Shown here: positions 1 to 8,817 of the stretch, piece by piece
Layout of the letters: the number at the start of each line of letters is the position of its first letter
How positions within the stretch are numbered: the stretch's first letter is position 1
Source: Pelargonium cotyledonis
Lineage: Eukaryota > Streptophyta > Magnoliopsida > Geraniales > Geraniaceae
NCBI GenBank assembly: GCA_036897625.1
Contig: JAYMTA010000686.1
Coordinates: forward strand, 1 to 25,234
DNA: 25,234 nucleotides
Direction: 5' to 3'
The notes under the pieces: model-generated
The model's input: the letters and a program-made list of their open reading frames with translations, nothing else
The model's database searches: none
What the model was told of the DNA's origin: nothing
Position numbers and translations under genes: made by a program

Positions 1-410
1 GGCTCCAACGTCTCTCCCATCTCATTCATCCGCCGTTGGAGCTGAAGAGGAAAGATTAGGAGGGTGTGGCCAGATCGGTAATCATTTATTTGATTTTGTA
101 TTAGTTTTAGGGATTTAGTTTTGTTTTGTGATTTTGCATTAGTTTTAGGGATTTAGTTTGGTTTCTTGATTTTGTAATCAAGATCTGTAAATTTTTTTTT
201 TTATGGTTCATGTATTCTGCTGTTAATATCTCTGGAAAAAAAATAGCCGTTAAGGCTATTGATCCTTTCTATGTGTACTCTCTTTTATATTGAAGGGTAT
301 TTTGGACATTTAAGATCACAAACTGAACTTGTTTATCTCTACTAGAGCTCTACTGGAGCTGGACACCGTTCCAGCTCCGTTAAGTCACGTTTTGGCTAGT
401 TTTGCCAAAC
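1..410. repeat. Repeat-like segment with two hairpins; possible end of a non-autonomous DNA transposon
   Basis: Two short inverted repeats are visible. GCTCCAACG (2-10) pairs with CGTTGGAGC (34-42), and GGAGCTGGA (355-363) pairs perfectly with TCCAGCTCC (370-378) around a 6-nt loop. The right edge reads TTTTGCCAAACAACG (about 399-413). Motifs of the GGAGCTGG and GCCAAAC kind are common near the termini of plant hAT- or Harbinger-type MITEs. The other terminus would lie left of the window, so no target-site duplication can be checked. No coding capacity is seen. Family assignment is inference. Confidence 0.25.
91..178. repeat. 38-bp tandem repeat, about 2.3 copies
   Basis: Copies begin at 91, 129 and 167, each starting with TGATTTTG. 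The first two share TTAGTTTTAGGGATTTAGTTT with few differences; the third is only a partial start. This is a small minisatellite-like array in non-coding T-rich DNA. Confidence 0.7.
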
Positions 411-1102
411 AACGGGATCCTACGTGGACAAGTAGTAACTTACCGAAATGCTGATGTGGAACCTCCATTAAGTCACATTCAGTCAAAACAAACAAGCACT
501 TAGTGACATGATAAGACTAAATACCAAAAGTACCATGACAAGAGATGGAAAATAACATAATAAAAAGAACTTACTCTTATAAAATATACATAGTTAACAC
601 CTTGCTCAAATCACATGTAGAATACAATTACAAGGTAAATGTGGGCTATGAGATTTTGAAAGAACAATTGGCTAATAATATGGAGCAGTGGCAGAGGAAG
701 TTGAGTAGCATTCCTGAAGATCAAATAACAAACAAGCAGACATGAAAAAGTAATCAACCTAATTAATAACTAATAATTAGTTGGGAACAAAATAATACAA
801 CGTGAACAAATAGGATCTAGTCAGTGAAACTTGATGAACAACAACTGAAGAGATCATTCCAATTGGATCTTAAAACAAAACAAAAAAATCTAAATCTATT
901 ACCAAGTATTCGCATTACCCATGTTTAGAATAAACCGTACAGAGGAACTAGTGCAAAAATTCTCGTCTACTTCCCTCGATCGATTTGCATCCGATTACAA
1001 CCATACAATCCTGGTGTTTGAGCAGTTCACTTTGTTTCTCATAATTAATGTCAAACAAGCAAGTATGACTGAATATTTAATGATTGATCTAAAAAACTTA
1101 TA
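411..1102. other. Intergenic DNA, nothing recognisable
   Basis: AT-rich sequence with no promoter, RNA gene or convincing gene. A 66-codon ATG-initiated frame at 545-745 (+) shows no recognisable domain and no gene context. Confidence 0.5.
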
Positions 1103-1357
1103 CTATATCCGTTCTAAAATGAGTGTTTTGTTTCTATTTTTTGCAAAAATTAAGAATTACAAGATAATTTAATGTGTTTGTAATATTACCCTCACTTTCT
1201 CACATATACCACATGTGCAAATCTGTCCATGTGCATACGTGATGAGGGTAGTATGAGAAAAATTATAATATAATAACCTAAAAATAGAAACATGACACTC
1301 ATTTTGGGACAAAAAATTTACACAAACATGACACTCATTTTGGGACGGAGTGAGTAG
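1103..1357. mobile_element. Stowaway-type (Tc1/mariner) MITE
   Basis: A 255-bp AT-rich element flanked by TA on both sides (1101-1102 and 1358-1359), as expected for Tc1/mariner insertion. The left end reads CTATATCCGTTCTAAAATG. The right end on the reverse strand reads CTACTCACTCCGTCCCAAAA, close to the CTCCCTCCGTCCC termini known for Stowaway elements. The inner terminal sequence TCTAAAATGAGTG with following TTTCTATTTTT is mirrored on the right. There is no transposase; it is non-autonomous. The right arm carries an extra copy of a 23-bp terminal segment. Confidence 0.8.
1288..1346. repeat. 23-bp direct duplication inside the MITE right arm
   Basis: The 23-nt stretch from AAACATGACAC to CATTTTGGGAC occurs perfectly at 1288-1310 and 1324-1346 (period 36). 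The left arm pairs best with the inner copy, so the outer copy looks like a terminal duplication within the element. Confidence 0.8.
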
Positions 1358-1489
1358 TAAAAACCTGATTAGCAAAGATAAAAAAATGTATAATCTAGAA
1401 GAAAAATAAATTAAAACAACACCATTGAAAGATCTGCGTAACAAATTATTTCCTTATAAAAGAGAGTGGACGAGTTCTTATTATTAGGG

Positions 1490-1960
1490 TTTTTGGTAGT
1501 ACCCACTTTGGGTTGGTAGTGACAGTGGCAGAGCTTTTAGCGGCGTGTCTTCGGCGGGCAATGGGGCTTTGGGGTAGGAGTGTTTGTGTTTGCTCCGCTA
1601 TTTTTGCTTCAATGGAGGTTGGAGTGGCTTCTTTTGGTGTTGTTTTGGTGGCGGGGCTTTTCGGTGCTGAGTCGGGGACGGGGTTGGGGCCGAGTGCAGC
1701 GTTGCGAGATGATGAATGAAGGAGGGTTTATGGTGCCTTCTTTTCGGAGGAAGGATGATGGCGCCGAGAGATGGATGTAGAACGGGAGGAGAACAGATGG
1801 TTGCCGAGGGGGGGCGACTTTTGCAGGGGTAGGACGGTGGCATGGAGAGGCATTGTGGACTGGTGAGGAGTTGTTTGACAATGGGGGTTCAAGGTCTGGG
1901 CCGGATATGGGCTTCGAACTCCAGGCCCATAAGGATTATGGTTGATGGAAGTGTCCGCAG
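1490..1960. other. G-rich island of unknown origin
   Basis: The + strand is markedly rich in G over C, unlike the AT-rich flanks, for example GGCGGGGCTTTTCGG and CGAGGGGGGGCGAC. Open frames on both strands of up to about 95 codons overlap here, as expected from low stop-codon density, and none shows a recognisable domain. It could be part of a degraded retroelement or an old exon. No terminal repeats or poly(A) were found to decide this. Confidence 0.35.
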
Positions 1961-2396
1961 CTTCCAGGGTAGAATCAGGTTTCAGAGCTGGTGTGTAGCA
2001 AGCAATATGATTCAATTGTGAAGGTGGAAAGTCCGGCTAGTTCGGCATTGCAGGATAAATTGGGGGACAATCAGGCTTTGCCATAAGATCCTAATCTGAT
2101 TAAAGGCACTCATATGAGTTGTCAAGTATGAACTACTGGTGCATGAAGAGAAACTATTATACACACTAATGTATGCGATCCATTGAAACTTTCGTCTTCC
2201 AAACAAAACAAAAATCAATTATCATTGCTGAAAATGTCACATTACATCAGGTTTTACGTTACTGGAAAGAATGAGATTCTCATCGTTATGGCTAAGAGAG
2301 ATATTAACATGTTTGAAGAAGTGAAAAATTATTTGTAGAAAGAGACCAGCATACTGGTGGATGAGCTCGTTTCTTGATCGATAATAAGCAAAGTAG

Positions 2397-2642
2397 AAAT
2401 CCACTTATACTTATATTTGTACTGACTCTGGAAGATGCAATGGAGGTAAGTGGAAACTTTGGGGTCCTCATCGGCTCCGATCTGAAGCGCCATGTGGTGA
2501 CTCCAATAACCAGTACATGGTGAATCTTTGGGGTACTGTGGAGCAGCTCAAACGGCAAATCGATGAATGCCGTCGGGAACTGAACAATGTTCACCTTTAC
2601 CGTTTATCATTTAATGGTAAGGTGATGAAAAAGATGAGCTGA
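2397..2642 (+). pseudogene. Unrecognised coding-like fragment, possible exon or gene relic
   Basis: The frame is open from just after an in-frame TAG (2394-2396) to TGA at 2640-2642, 81 codons. The first internal ATG is at 2517. The predicted peptide is balanced in composition, with a Cys/Trp-containing N-terminal part (CTDSGRCNGGKWKLWG) and a charged, helix-prone C-terminal part (TVEQLKRQIDECRREL). This looks more protein-like than the surrounding frames. The family is not recognised. It may be an exon of a degraded gene, a transposon-captured fragment or chance. No promoter or clear splice partners were identified. Confidence 0.25.
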
Positions 2643-3420
2643 TGGGAAACTACTATATGGTGAATCATTAAGGCCGTTTTAATGATTTCAACGACATTTT
2701 GGACTTTTAGCTGCATTTATTAACTGCAATAAACTTGTCATTAAAAAAAGTATGATTGAATTGCTCAAATAAAGGTCTATTTCACACAATATATGTTCAC
2801 AATGTAGAGGATGGTTTAGGAAAATGAAGCCCTAACCTATTTATGCTAAAATAACTTACAAAACTGATGGTTAGGATCTAAAGTACAATACTACAATCTA
2901 TGGTTAAGATTGTGCCTCTAGAAAACTCTAGAAACTCTAAGAAACCATAAATTCTTCCTAACAATTCTAAAAACTTACACAAGATGTAGGAAATACTTTA
3001 GGGTTGAGGCTTAGACTTTCATTTTTGAACTCTCATGAATGTTGTCCATTTTGAACATTATAGTCACACGTGTAAGTATTGCAGGTAATCCCCTTTTGTC
3101 ATCCAAAAATTTGTGTCACGTACACTCAGTCCGTGACACTTAGCTCAATTAGCCTTTGTGGTTTTGTGTTTAACTCAAGCCTTTTATATTTGGTTATTGT
3201 AGAAATAAAATCAAAACCGGTTGATTATTAATCGAATTGATTTAATATGGTTTAATTGTAGGCTTCAATCGATTGTGGTTCTTAAAAATCACAAAATCGC
3301 ATATGACGGTTCAGTTCTTAAATATCTATAGTTTATAAGAAAAATTGTTATTTTTACTGTGTCACAGTGAATCAAATATTGTATTTATTTTAATTTTACT
3401 GTTAAGTTTAATAATTAATA
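2643..3420. other. AT-rich intergenic DNA, nothing recognisable
   Basis: Low-GC sequence without supported genes. The part around 3210-3300 is rich in AACCGGTTGATT/TTAATCGAATTG-type words, a composition often seen in decayed plant repeats, but no element could be delimited. Confidence 0.45.
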
Positions 3421-4303
3421 AATTAACTCGTCTTTTGCCTAGGGTTTACAGAGTTCCAGTTTTAGCCGCCTCCGGCCGTCCTGCTGTTTTGCCGCCAGGG
3501 CTTAGCCCACCTACACCCCATCCCAGCCTTCGCTTTCTCCAGTCCCTGTCCAGATCTCCACGCAGCCTCTATCATCCACCATCGCACCGCCATCGTGACC
3601 TCCACGTCGCCTCTATCGTCCACCATCGCACCGCTATCGTCCATCGTCACTCTGCCGCTCCTTCCATATTGTATCCCATAGCTGCCGCCATTGCAGTCCC
3701 GCTGCCGGAGACCCTGACCAATAGTTGCCCCAGGTTCCTCGTTGTCATTCGTTGGAGTTGCTTCCCAAAGCCTCTCTTAGAATTTCTGGACCCGAGGATC
3801 GGATGTAACATCTTCCCGTTGGAGTCTACATTGCCGTGAGCACAACTTTCTACGTGCATAGTGGCTTTATCCTTGTTTTTTTGTTTTGGATTTTTAGGTT
3901 GTTTGTGAGCTTTATGCTCAATTTGTCTAGCAGCATTGTTAGTTTGTCTTTCATTTTTGGAAGTTCTTCCTTGGTAGGAAGTTCCTTGTTCAGTTGGTCT
4001 TTGGCTGGTTTGTTTGGGAACACTGTTGTGCGTTCATCAGATGAAGTGAGTAAGAGTGAGTCTGCTTGTTCCACTTTTATAGTATATATGTCAACTAACT
4101 ATGTGACAGTTGGACGTTCTTTTGAATATTTGGGATCTGCGATTCGAATTCCTGCGGGAGTCGACTCTATTTCAGGTCTTCTCGAATCTGTAAGTCATTT
4201 TTATGCTTAATGAATGAAATGTTGCTTGTTTTCAAAAAAATAATAATAAATTACAATTTAATTATATTTATAACCGACTGAATAACAATTAATAAAATTG
4301 CAG
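3421..4303 (+). other. GC-rich transcript-like segment, coding status unclear
   Basis: A GC-rich block (about 3440-3840) contains an open frame (3345-3839) whose predicted product is Pro/Ser/His-rich and low in complexity. It is followed by a T-rich block with an overlapping open frame (3836-4210). A plausible splice donor (TCT|GTAAGT) lies near 4190 and a plausible acceptor (AAAATTGCAG) ends at 4303. Joining them puts a stop immediately into the frame, so this does not build a convincing protein. It could be a non-coding transcript, a gene relic or transposon-borne DNA. No domain is recognised. Confidence 0.25.
3565..3640. repeat. 44-bp-period direct repeat, two copies
   Basis: The 32-nt segment beginning GCCTCTATCRTCCACCATCG occurs at 3565-3596 and 3609-3640, differing at about two positions. 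The following bases (CATCGTGACC / CATCGTCAC) are also similar. It lies in the GC-rich block and would encode a His/Pro/Ser-rich tandem motif if translated. Confidence 0.75.
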
Positions 4304-4920
4304 TAACATCCACTTGGAGATTGACAAGACGACGAATCACCACTTTCGGGTCCTGCAGTCCCCACTTCAGCTCCAAAACAGTTTATTGATTAGTTGGGAA
4401 CTTGGAATTGCATTGGGCACGCCATAGATTTGAAAATAATGGGCATTAAATAAGGCAGTAGCCCCTAACTAAGTTGTTGTTCTTTTTTTAAATTGTCCGC
4501 TAAATTAGCTTATGTATCTTCAACGATTGTTCTTAATTTTATTTATCTTATTATTTTAGCTAATATATAAATCTTGTTTATAAGTTTGCAATTTGCATGA
4601 ATCATAATAATCAACACCACTAATAATTTTTATTTATTTTAGTGATATTTGTAACGTATAGTAAATATTTTGTATTATACCTTTTTTTATTAAATTAAAC
4701 CATAATCTCATGTAAATTAGACATATTTAAAATATTAAGTATTTACATAATGTAATTGGATAAGATTGTTTTTATTTATTTTTTAAAAGTCTTTTCCACT
4801 GCTAAATAAAGTCAACAAATACTCGCTTCCTTTGACTTACACAGAAAGGTGGTAAAGTCAGAAGAAATGTTGAGGGGTATTTGAGTCATTATGTATTGAT
4901 GAATTAATAGGCAGCGAGTG
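4304..4920. other. AT-rich intergenic DNA upstream of the kelch-like gene
   Basis: Strongly AT-rich with no ORF of note. It ends in the promoter of the gene starting at 4970. The last 130 bp (from about 4790) are less AT-rich and may hold proximal promoter elements, but I cannot name specific ones with confidence. Confidence 0.45.
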
Positions 4921-4928
4921 TATAAATA
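4921..4928 (+). promoter_or_regulatory. TATA box of the kelch-like gene
   Basis: TATAAATA lies 49 nt before the start codon at 4970. This places a likely transcription start near 4950 and gives a very short 5' UTR. Depending on the exact start site, a tiny ATG ATT CTC AGT TGA uORF (4949-4963) may or may not be included. Confidence 0.6.
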
Positions 4929-4969
4929 GATAGAAAATGTAGGGTTTCATGATTCTCAGTTGAATCCTC

Positions 4970-6232
4970 ATGGAAGATGCGAAATCGAAATCAGGAATGA
5001 GGTGCGTTTATGTGCAAACTTCTCTGTGTCTGTGGCGGTTTGATTTTAAAGCTAGAGATAGCAATTGTAAACCCCATTGTGCTGATGGTTCTGGCGATAT
5101 CGGTGACGGAGTTGTTACTCAGCTGATTGATTTCCGGGAAGCGGGAGTGCCGTTGGGTGCTGGTGGTTTTGTTTTCAATTCCGAGTTGTTCTTCGTTGGT
5201 GGCGAAGCGATCAAGAGCGATACTCCTTGGGTCAGACTCCGTCTTCGTGGATCCTTTGATGATGACGATGAGTTCAACGCCATTTACGGTTTCGACCGAA
5301 TCTTTGACAGCAAAGAAAGCGCCGATCGTGCTCGTGAAGCGTCCCATGATTGCTTAGGTTATCTTAAACTTCCTCGCAGCGCACTCAACAAGCGGGTCTT
5401 CGTGTTGAATCAGTTCTATGATTCGAATTCAGAACCTCTAGTTCCATCCATCACCATTTTACCGCCTGAATGTCAATCTCAGGGACCCAAGACTCGGCCT
5501 TTTGTGGTTCCATTCAAGAAAGGAGACAAAACTTTGATTTATGTGGTTGGGCGTAGGCCTATTTTTTACGAGCACTGTGTTCCTGAACCCACTTTTGAAG
5601 TATTTGATCCTGACCACAATTCTTGGGAGACACTCGAACAACCACCCCAAAATTCTGTAGTTGCCTTTGAATTCTGTGGCAAGATTATCCTATTTTCTCC
5701 GACCAGTGAACTGTGTTTCGATATTGAGACCAAGGAGTGGCAATATTTGGGTTTGTTTTGTTATGAACCATTTATACCTAGTTGCATGATCAACGTGTGT
5801 GGTGATATCTACCTTGGCTGCGGAGGCCGTTCTCTTGGGGCCTATCAGTTAGGTCCTGACAACAAAATTAGAGACCAGGGCATTCAACTCTTGTCTGAGA
5901 GCTTTGATGATCGTTGGCACTATAATGCAAATTCCACACTTTGCAACTTGGGCGATGGACATGTTCTATCTGTTTTCACTTCTATGGATTTCAGTACCAA
6001 TCTTCTTAGTTTTCTTTGTGTTAGGTTTCGGATTTCCTTAATGACAGAAGAGGAAAGAAAAGATAATTTTGAGACAGATTATGATGAGACAGAGTGCATT
6101 CCCTACTGTCCCGATCCTTTTGTGTCCTTTAAATTTATTGATTCTCACCAAGGGAAGATTGAATATGAGATTGACTATGAGGCAGACCCTTTGATGTATA
6201 ACGCAGAGATTCTTAATGCCTATCTGCTCTAG
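4970..6232 (+). CDS. Kelch-like beta-propeller protein, 420 aa, single coding exon
   Basis: One uninterrupted 420-codon frame with a TATA box at proper distance. The protein has the look of plant kelch/galactose-oxidase-type propeller proteins. Repeated hydrophobic strands carry Gly-Gly or aromatic turn motifs: FNSELFFVGGEA (about 69-80), KTLIYVVGRRP (187-197), FEVFDPDHNSWETLEQ (209-224), FEFCGKIILF (233-242), CFDIETKEWQYL (249-260) and MINVCGDIYLGCGG (273-286). The pattern 'V-[FY]-D-x(2-4)-W' followed by a short loop is the classic kelch blade end. No F-box motif is seen at the N terminus, which starts with a short polar stretch, so it is not obviously an SCF substrate adaptor. The C-terminal 70 residues are acidic. 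There is no signal peptide or membrane segment, so it is probably cytosolic or nuclear. The biochemical role and partners are unknown. The stop TAG is directly followed by GTAAGT, a consensus splice donor. Confidence 0.85.
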   Translation: MEDAKSKSGMRCVYVQTSLCLWRFDFKARDSNCKPHCADGSGDIGDGVVTQLIDFREAGVPLGAGGFVFNSELFFVGGEAIKSDTPWVRLRLRGSFDDDDEFNAIYGFDRIFDSKESADRAREASHDCLGYLKLPRSALNKRVFVLNQFYDSNSEPLVPSITILPPECQSQGPKTRPFVVPFKKGDKTLIYVVGRRPIFYEHCVPEPTFEVFDPDHNSWETLEQPPQNSVVAFEFCGKIILFSPTSELCFDIETKEWQYLGLFCYEPFIPSCMINVCGDIYLGCGGRSLGAYQLGPDNKIRDQGIQLLSESFDDRWHYNANSTLCNLGDGHVLSVFTSMDFSTNLLSFLCVRFRISLMTEEERKDNFETDYDETECIPYCPDPFVSFKFIDSHQGKIEYEIDYEADPLMYNAEILNAYLL

Positions 6233-6584
6233 GTAAGTTCCTTTCCTTGTTACTCCTGTAACTTTGCTTTGCTTTTCTGTTTATAAGCTTGGTTTATATG
6301 GTAATAATTATCCATTTGAACTGCGTATTATTTTTTGGCTGCCTATTATGCTGAAGGCGTAACTACTTGCCTCTCGTTGTTGTTATTCTACTCCTCATCT
6401 TTGTTCTTTTCATCAAGCCGATTCATACTATCCAACCGGACACATTCGCAAACCCTATTCTTTCCTTAGCGCCGCATGTTGTGAATTGATTCTAGTAGAA
6501 CTCATGATTACCGACTTTTTGTTGGGGTGATTTTAAAATCAGGAGTGAGTTGCTTTCTTGAGTCACTACAGTATCATTTTCAAT

Positions 6585-6651
6585 TACTCCCAACCTCCCA
6601 ATACAAGTCATTTTTTTCTTGCATTTTTTTTTATGTCCTAAAATGAGTGTT
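6585..6651. mobile_element. Possible Stowaway-like MITE remnant
   Basis: TACTCCCAACCTCCCAATAC (6585-6604) resembles a diverged Stowaway terminus. TGTCCTAAAATGAGTGTT (from 6634) resembles the inner terminal sequence of the better preserved MITE at 1103-1357. No matching inverted end was found, so it would be a truncated relic. Confidence 0.3.
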
Positions 6652-7121
6652 CTCTTTGTGAGTTTAGTTCTTGAAACTTGAAGTCTAGCTAGATTTAATC
6701 ATCTTTACATGACGTGCCATTGCCTAGCCTTTTGTTGTTGACATTGTGTGTGGGATAGGGGGATGTTCGCGATGGAACTTTTAGTGTGTGAACTTATGTT
6801 CCCCAGAAATGATTCAAATGTGTATACATGGTTTCCAGTAACTTCATATCATGAAACTGGATATTTATTTTAGCTTTTACTCGCTATTGGCAATTTTTTG
6901 CTTATATACAATCATTATTACTACGTATTTACTAAGTCTAAATGGGTTTATACTCTGATATATTTCAAATGATAAAAAGAAAATATATTGGTCATGATAA
7001 CTTCATGTATATCTTGAGAAAGAAAGCAGGAGCTATCTATATATGGTATTATTCTCTGCGAGAATGCCTGCAACAAAGAAGCATTTGATGTTACACGTTG
7101 CTCGGACATGAGATTGTCTCT

Positions 7122-7278
7122 TCGAACAATGAAGCATTTGGGGTCCCTGAATTGAATTAATACTTATAGCCTATGTCCTGACTTTGACCAGAGTGTTTAG
7201 TATTTGCAGAAGCCTAGCAGGAGTGATGGGTATGTAAACCTCTTCTCTTGGGCTTGGCCTGAATGCTTCATTGTTCGA
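7122..7278. repeat. 17-bp perfect inverted repeat with 123-nt spacer
   Basis: TCGAACAATGAAGCATT (7122-7138) is the exact reverse complement of 7262-7278. A 15/16-match direct copy (AACAAAGAAGCATTTG) sits at 7072-7087. It lies in the presumed 3' part of the kelch-like transcript, so it could form a stem in RNA. It may be a relic of a small foldback transposon. Confidence 0.75.
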
Positions 7279-7340
7279 TTTTGATGCTCTGTGCTAAGCA
7301 TGAGATTTTTCGATTTTGATACTATGTACTAAGCACGAGG
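7274..7340. repeat. Imperfect direct repeat, period about 35 bp
   Basis: TTCGATTTTGATGCTCTGTG with following CTAAGCATGAG (from 7274) is repeated as TTCGATTTTGATACTATGTA with following CTAAGCACGAG (from 7309). It probably arose by local tandem duplication and is non-coding. Confidence 0.6.
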
Positions 7341-7460
7341 AGGCGTGCTCCATTTTGTGATGTATATGCAAGCATGAGGTGAAGAGCTCGTTGCTCATCC
7401 ATTGCCATGAAAGTTACGTACTCTTCATATTACAAAACATGAGGCGTGAAGTGTCTGCCA

Positions 7461-7557
7461 ACATAGGTGATTGTTAGGTGCTTCATAATCCTATAAATAG
7501 GTAGTAGAGTCAAATGCACATAGGTGATTGTCAGGTGCTTCATAATCCTATAAATAG
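7461..7557. repeat. 57-bp-period tandem repeat carrying TATAAATAG
   Basis: The 40-nt unit starting ACATAGGTGATTGT and ending CCTATAAATAG is present at 7461-7500 and 7518-7557, differing by one base (T/C). Each copy ends with a TATA-box-like word. No coding sequence starts shortly downstream on the + strand, so promoter activity is not supported. Confidence 0.8.
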
Positions 7558-7640
7558 CTGCAGAATCAATTGTATATGTGGTGCTTAGATTTCTTAGTTT
7601 TGTTTACAAAGAACATATGAAATGAAAGAACCATCTTCTC

Positions 7641-8119
7641 ATATTTATTTCCATCCTGGCAGAGTACTTAGCCATTTCCTCAAAAAGGCTTACTTAGCTT
7701 AACAGAAGTAGGGCGTTTTGCCAAAACTCATGGGGTTCAATTCATCGCCCTGGGCTCCCTTGAGAATCTCACTACGTTTTGAACATCGAACACACTCCAA
7801 TCGACGTGCACTCCAACCGACGTTCTTGAAACCTTAGGATACTACTACGTGCGGTAAAGGCTTCTAAGGGCATTAGAGAGCCCAAAGCACATTCGGCGAG
7901 AAAGAGCAATGCGTCCAGTGAGGTGACGCCTCGTCGGATGACTCTCAAGCTCCCAACCGGGCCAACCAGACAACTAGACCGTCCAGACCATCAGAACATC
8001 TAGATGGTCGACGATGATCATGTGAAAACAAGCTCTAGTAGGATAGGCCTGAAATGTTGGAAGTCGAGCGAGGTGGAGTTCACATCCAAACAACTTTTAG
8101 TGTAAAATGTATATAAACA
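7641..8119. other. Intergenic DNA, possibly repeat-derived
   Basis: Less AT-rich than its surroundings, with short palindromic words such as GACCATC...GATGGTC (about 7986-8009) and two CCAAYCGACGT words (7797-7822). The texture resembles a decayed LTR or other repeat. I found no terminal repeats, primer-binding site or target-site duplication. Confidence 0.3.
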
Positions 8120-8365
8120 TTGAGCTGCACGAGGAAAGTAGATGACCCAAACAAGCACTTAGTATCATTCAAACAATTATTGCAAAGCGAAGCAATCAAT
8201 GAATATTTGGTGAGACGAGAAACAATGAAGATGTTTTGTTCATTTCCTTCATTTTGTTTTTCTCTTTTCCCAGGTTTCCAAGTTCCAACATACTTATCAA
8301 TGCTTTTTCACTACAAGATGGATACATGGGATTCTTTCCTCGAAACATTTTCCAACGTAGTTTAA
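8120..8365 (+). pseudogene. Possible degenerate LTR-retrotransposon gag fragment
   Basis: A short frame contains DDPNKHLVSFKQ, later MKMF and then DTWDSFLETF. Their order and spacing loosely resemble the conserved Dx(2-3)HLxxF, CKMF and W/SF elements of plant gypsy-type gag proteins. The segment between them does not fit, there is no good start codon, and no protease, reverse transcriptase or integrase follows. If real it is a broken remnant; chance resemblance is quite possible. Confidence 0.22.
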
Positions 8366-8817
8366 ACCTTTTATCCCGCGTAAAAATAGTTATAGCAATT
8401 TTGAGCAAACGGTTAAAGTGGCTTATAACAGACGAAATTTGGTATGAGATGCAATTCTAGCCGTGTATGTTCCATTGAAGATTGATCCATCGCATTTCTC
8501 TACGTACACATGCATGCATGCTTGAGCTAAAATCCATGAAATATTATATAAAATTCACATTAAGTGCTCATCAGAGAGACCAAGTTGTATCCAGCATCAT
8601 CAGATACCAACAATGCCAGTTCCAGTTCTAAATAGTGAAGCAAGTGAAATGAAACAAAGCACTTTTCTGATAACTTTATGCTATAAAACTTTAATTAAAT
8701 AAATATAATGCAATCCTTCAACTTGACTCAAAACATCACAAAAAAACTTGTGTTTTTTCTTTAATTTTTCACGAATCCAAGTGATGGAAAAAGGGGTGGC
8801 ATGAATAAATTAAATGT
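8366..8817 (-). other. 3' UTR and flank of the REVOLUTA-type gene
   Basis: AT-rich sequence downstream of the REV stop codon on the minus strand. No perfect AATAAA was found; the T-rich minus-strand sequence at about 8690-8720 could contain near-upstream elements. A TGCATGCATGC run (8511-8521) is an RY-type palindromic repeat that B3-domain factors can bind elsewhere; its role here is unknown. Confidence 0.45.

Larger units (their letters stand above)
6233..7640 (+). other. Probable 3' UTR intron and terminal exon of the kelch-like gene
   Basis: GTAAGT begins at 6233, immediately after the stop codon, matching the TAG|GTAAGT donor consensus. The following ~970 nt are T-rich like a plant intron. 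A candidate acceptor (TATTTGCAG) ends at 7209, after which base composition becomes more even. No protein is encoded. The 3' end is not defined by a perfect AATAAA; AATGAAAG near 7620 is a possible weak signal. The intron extent is inference. Confidence 0.4.

Noticed and set aside
545..745. 66-codon ATG-initiated frame on the + strand
   Set aside because: No recognisable domain, no promoter evidence and AT-rich codon content; length is within chance expectation.
1169..1444. 91-codon frame on the - strand
   Set aside because: It lies mostly inside the Stowaway MITE, and its repeated SQNECHV peptide merely reflects the 23-bp duplication.
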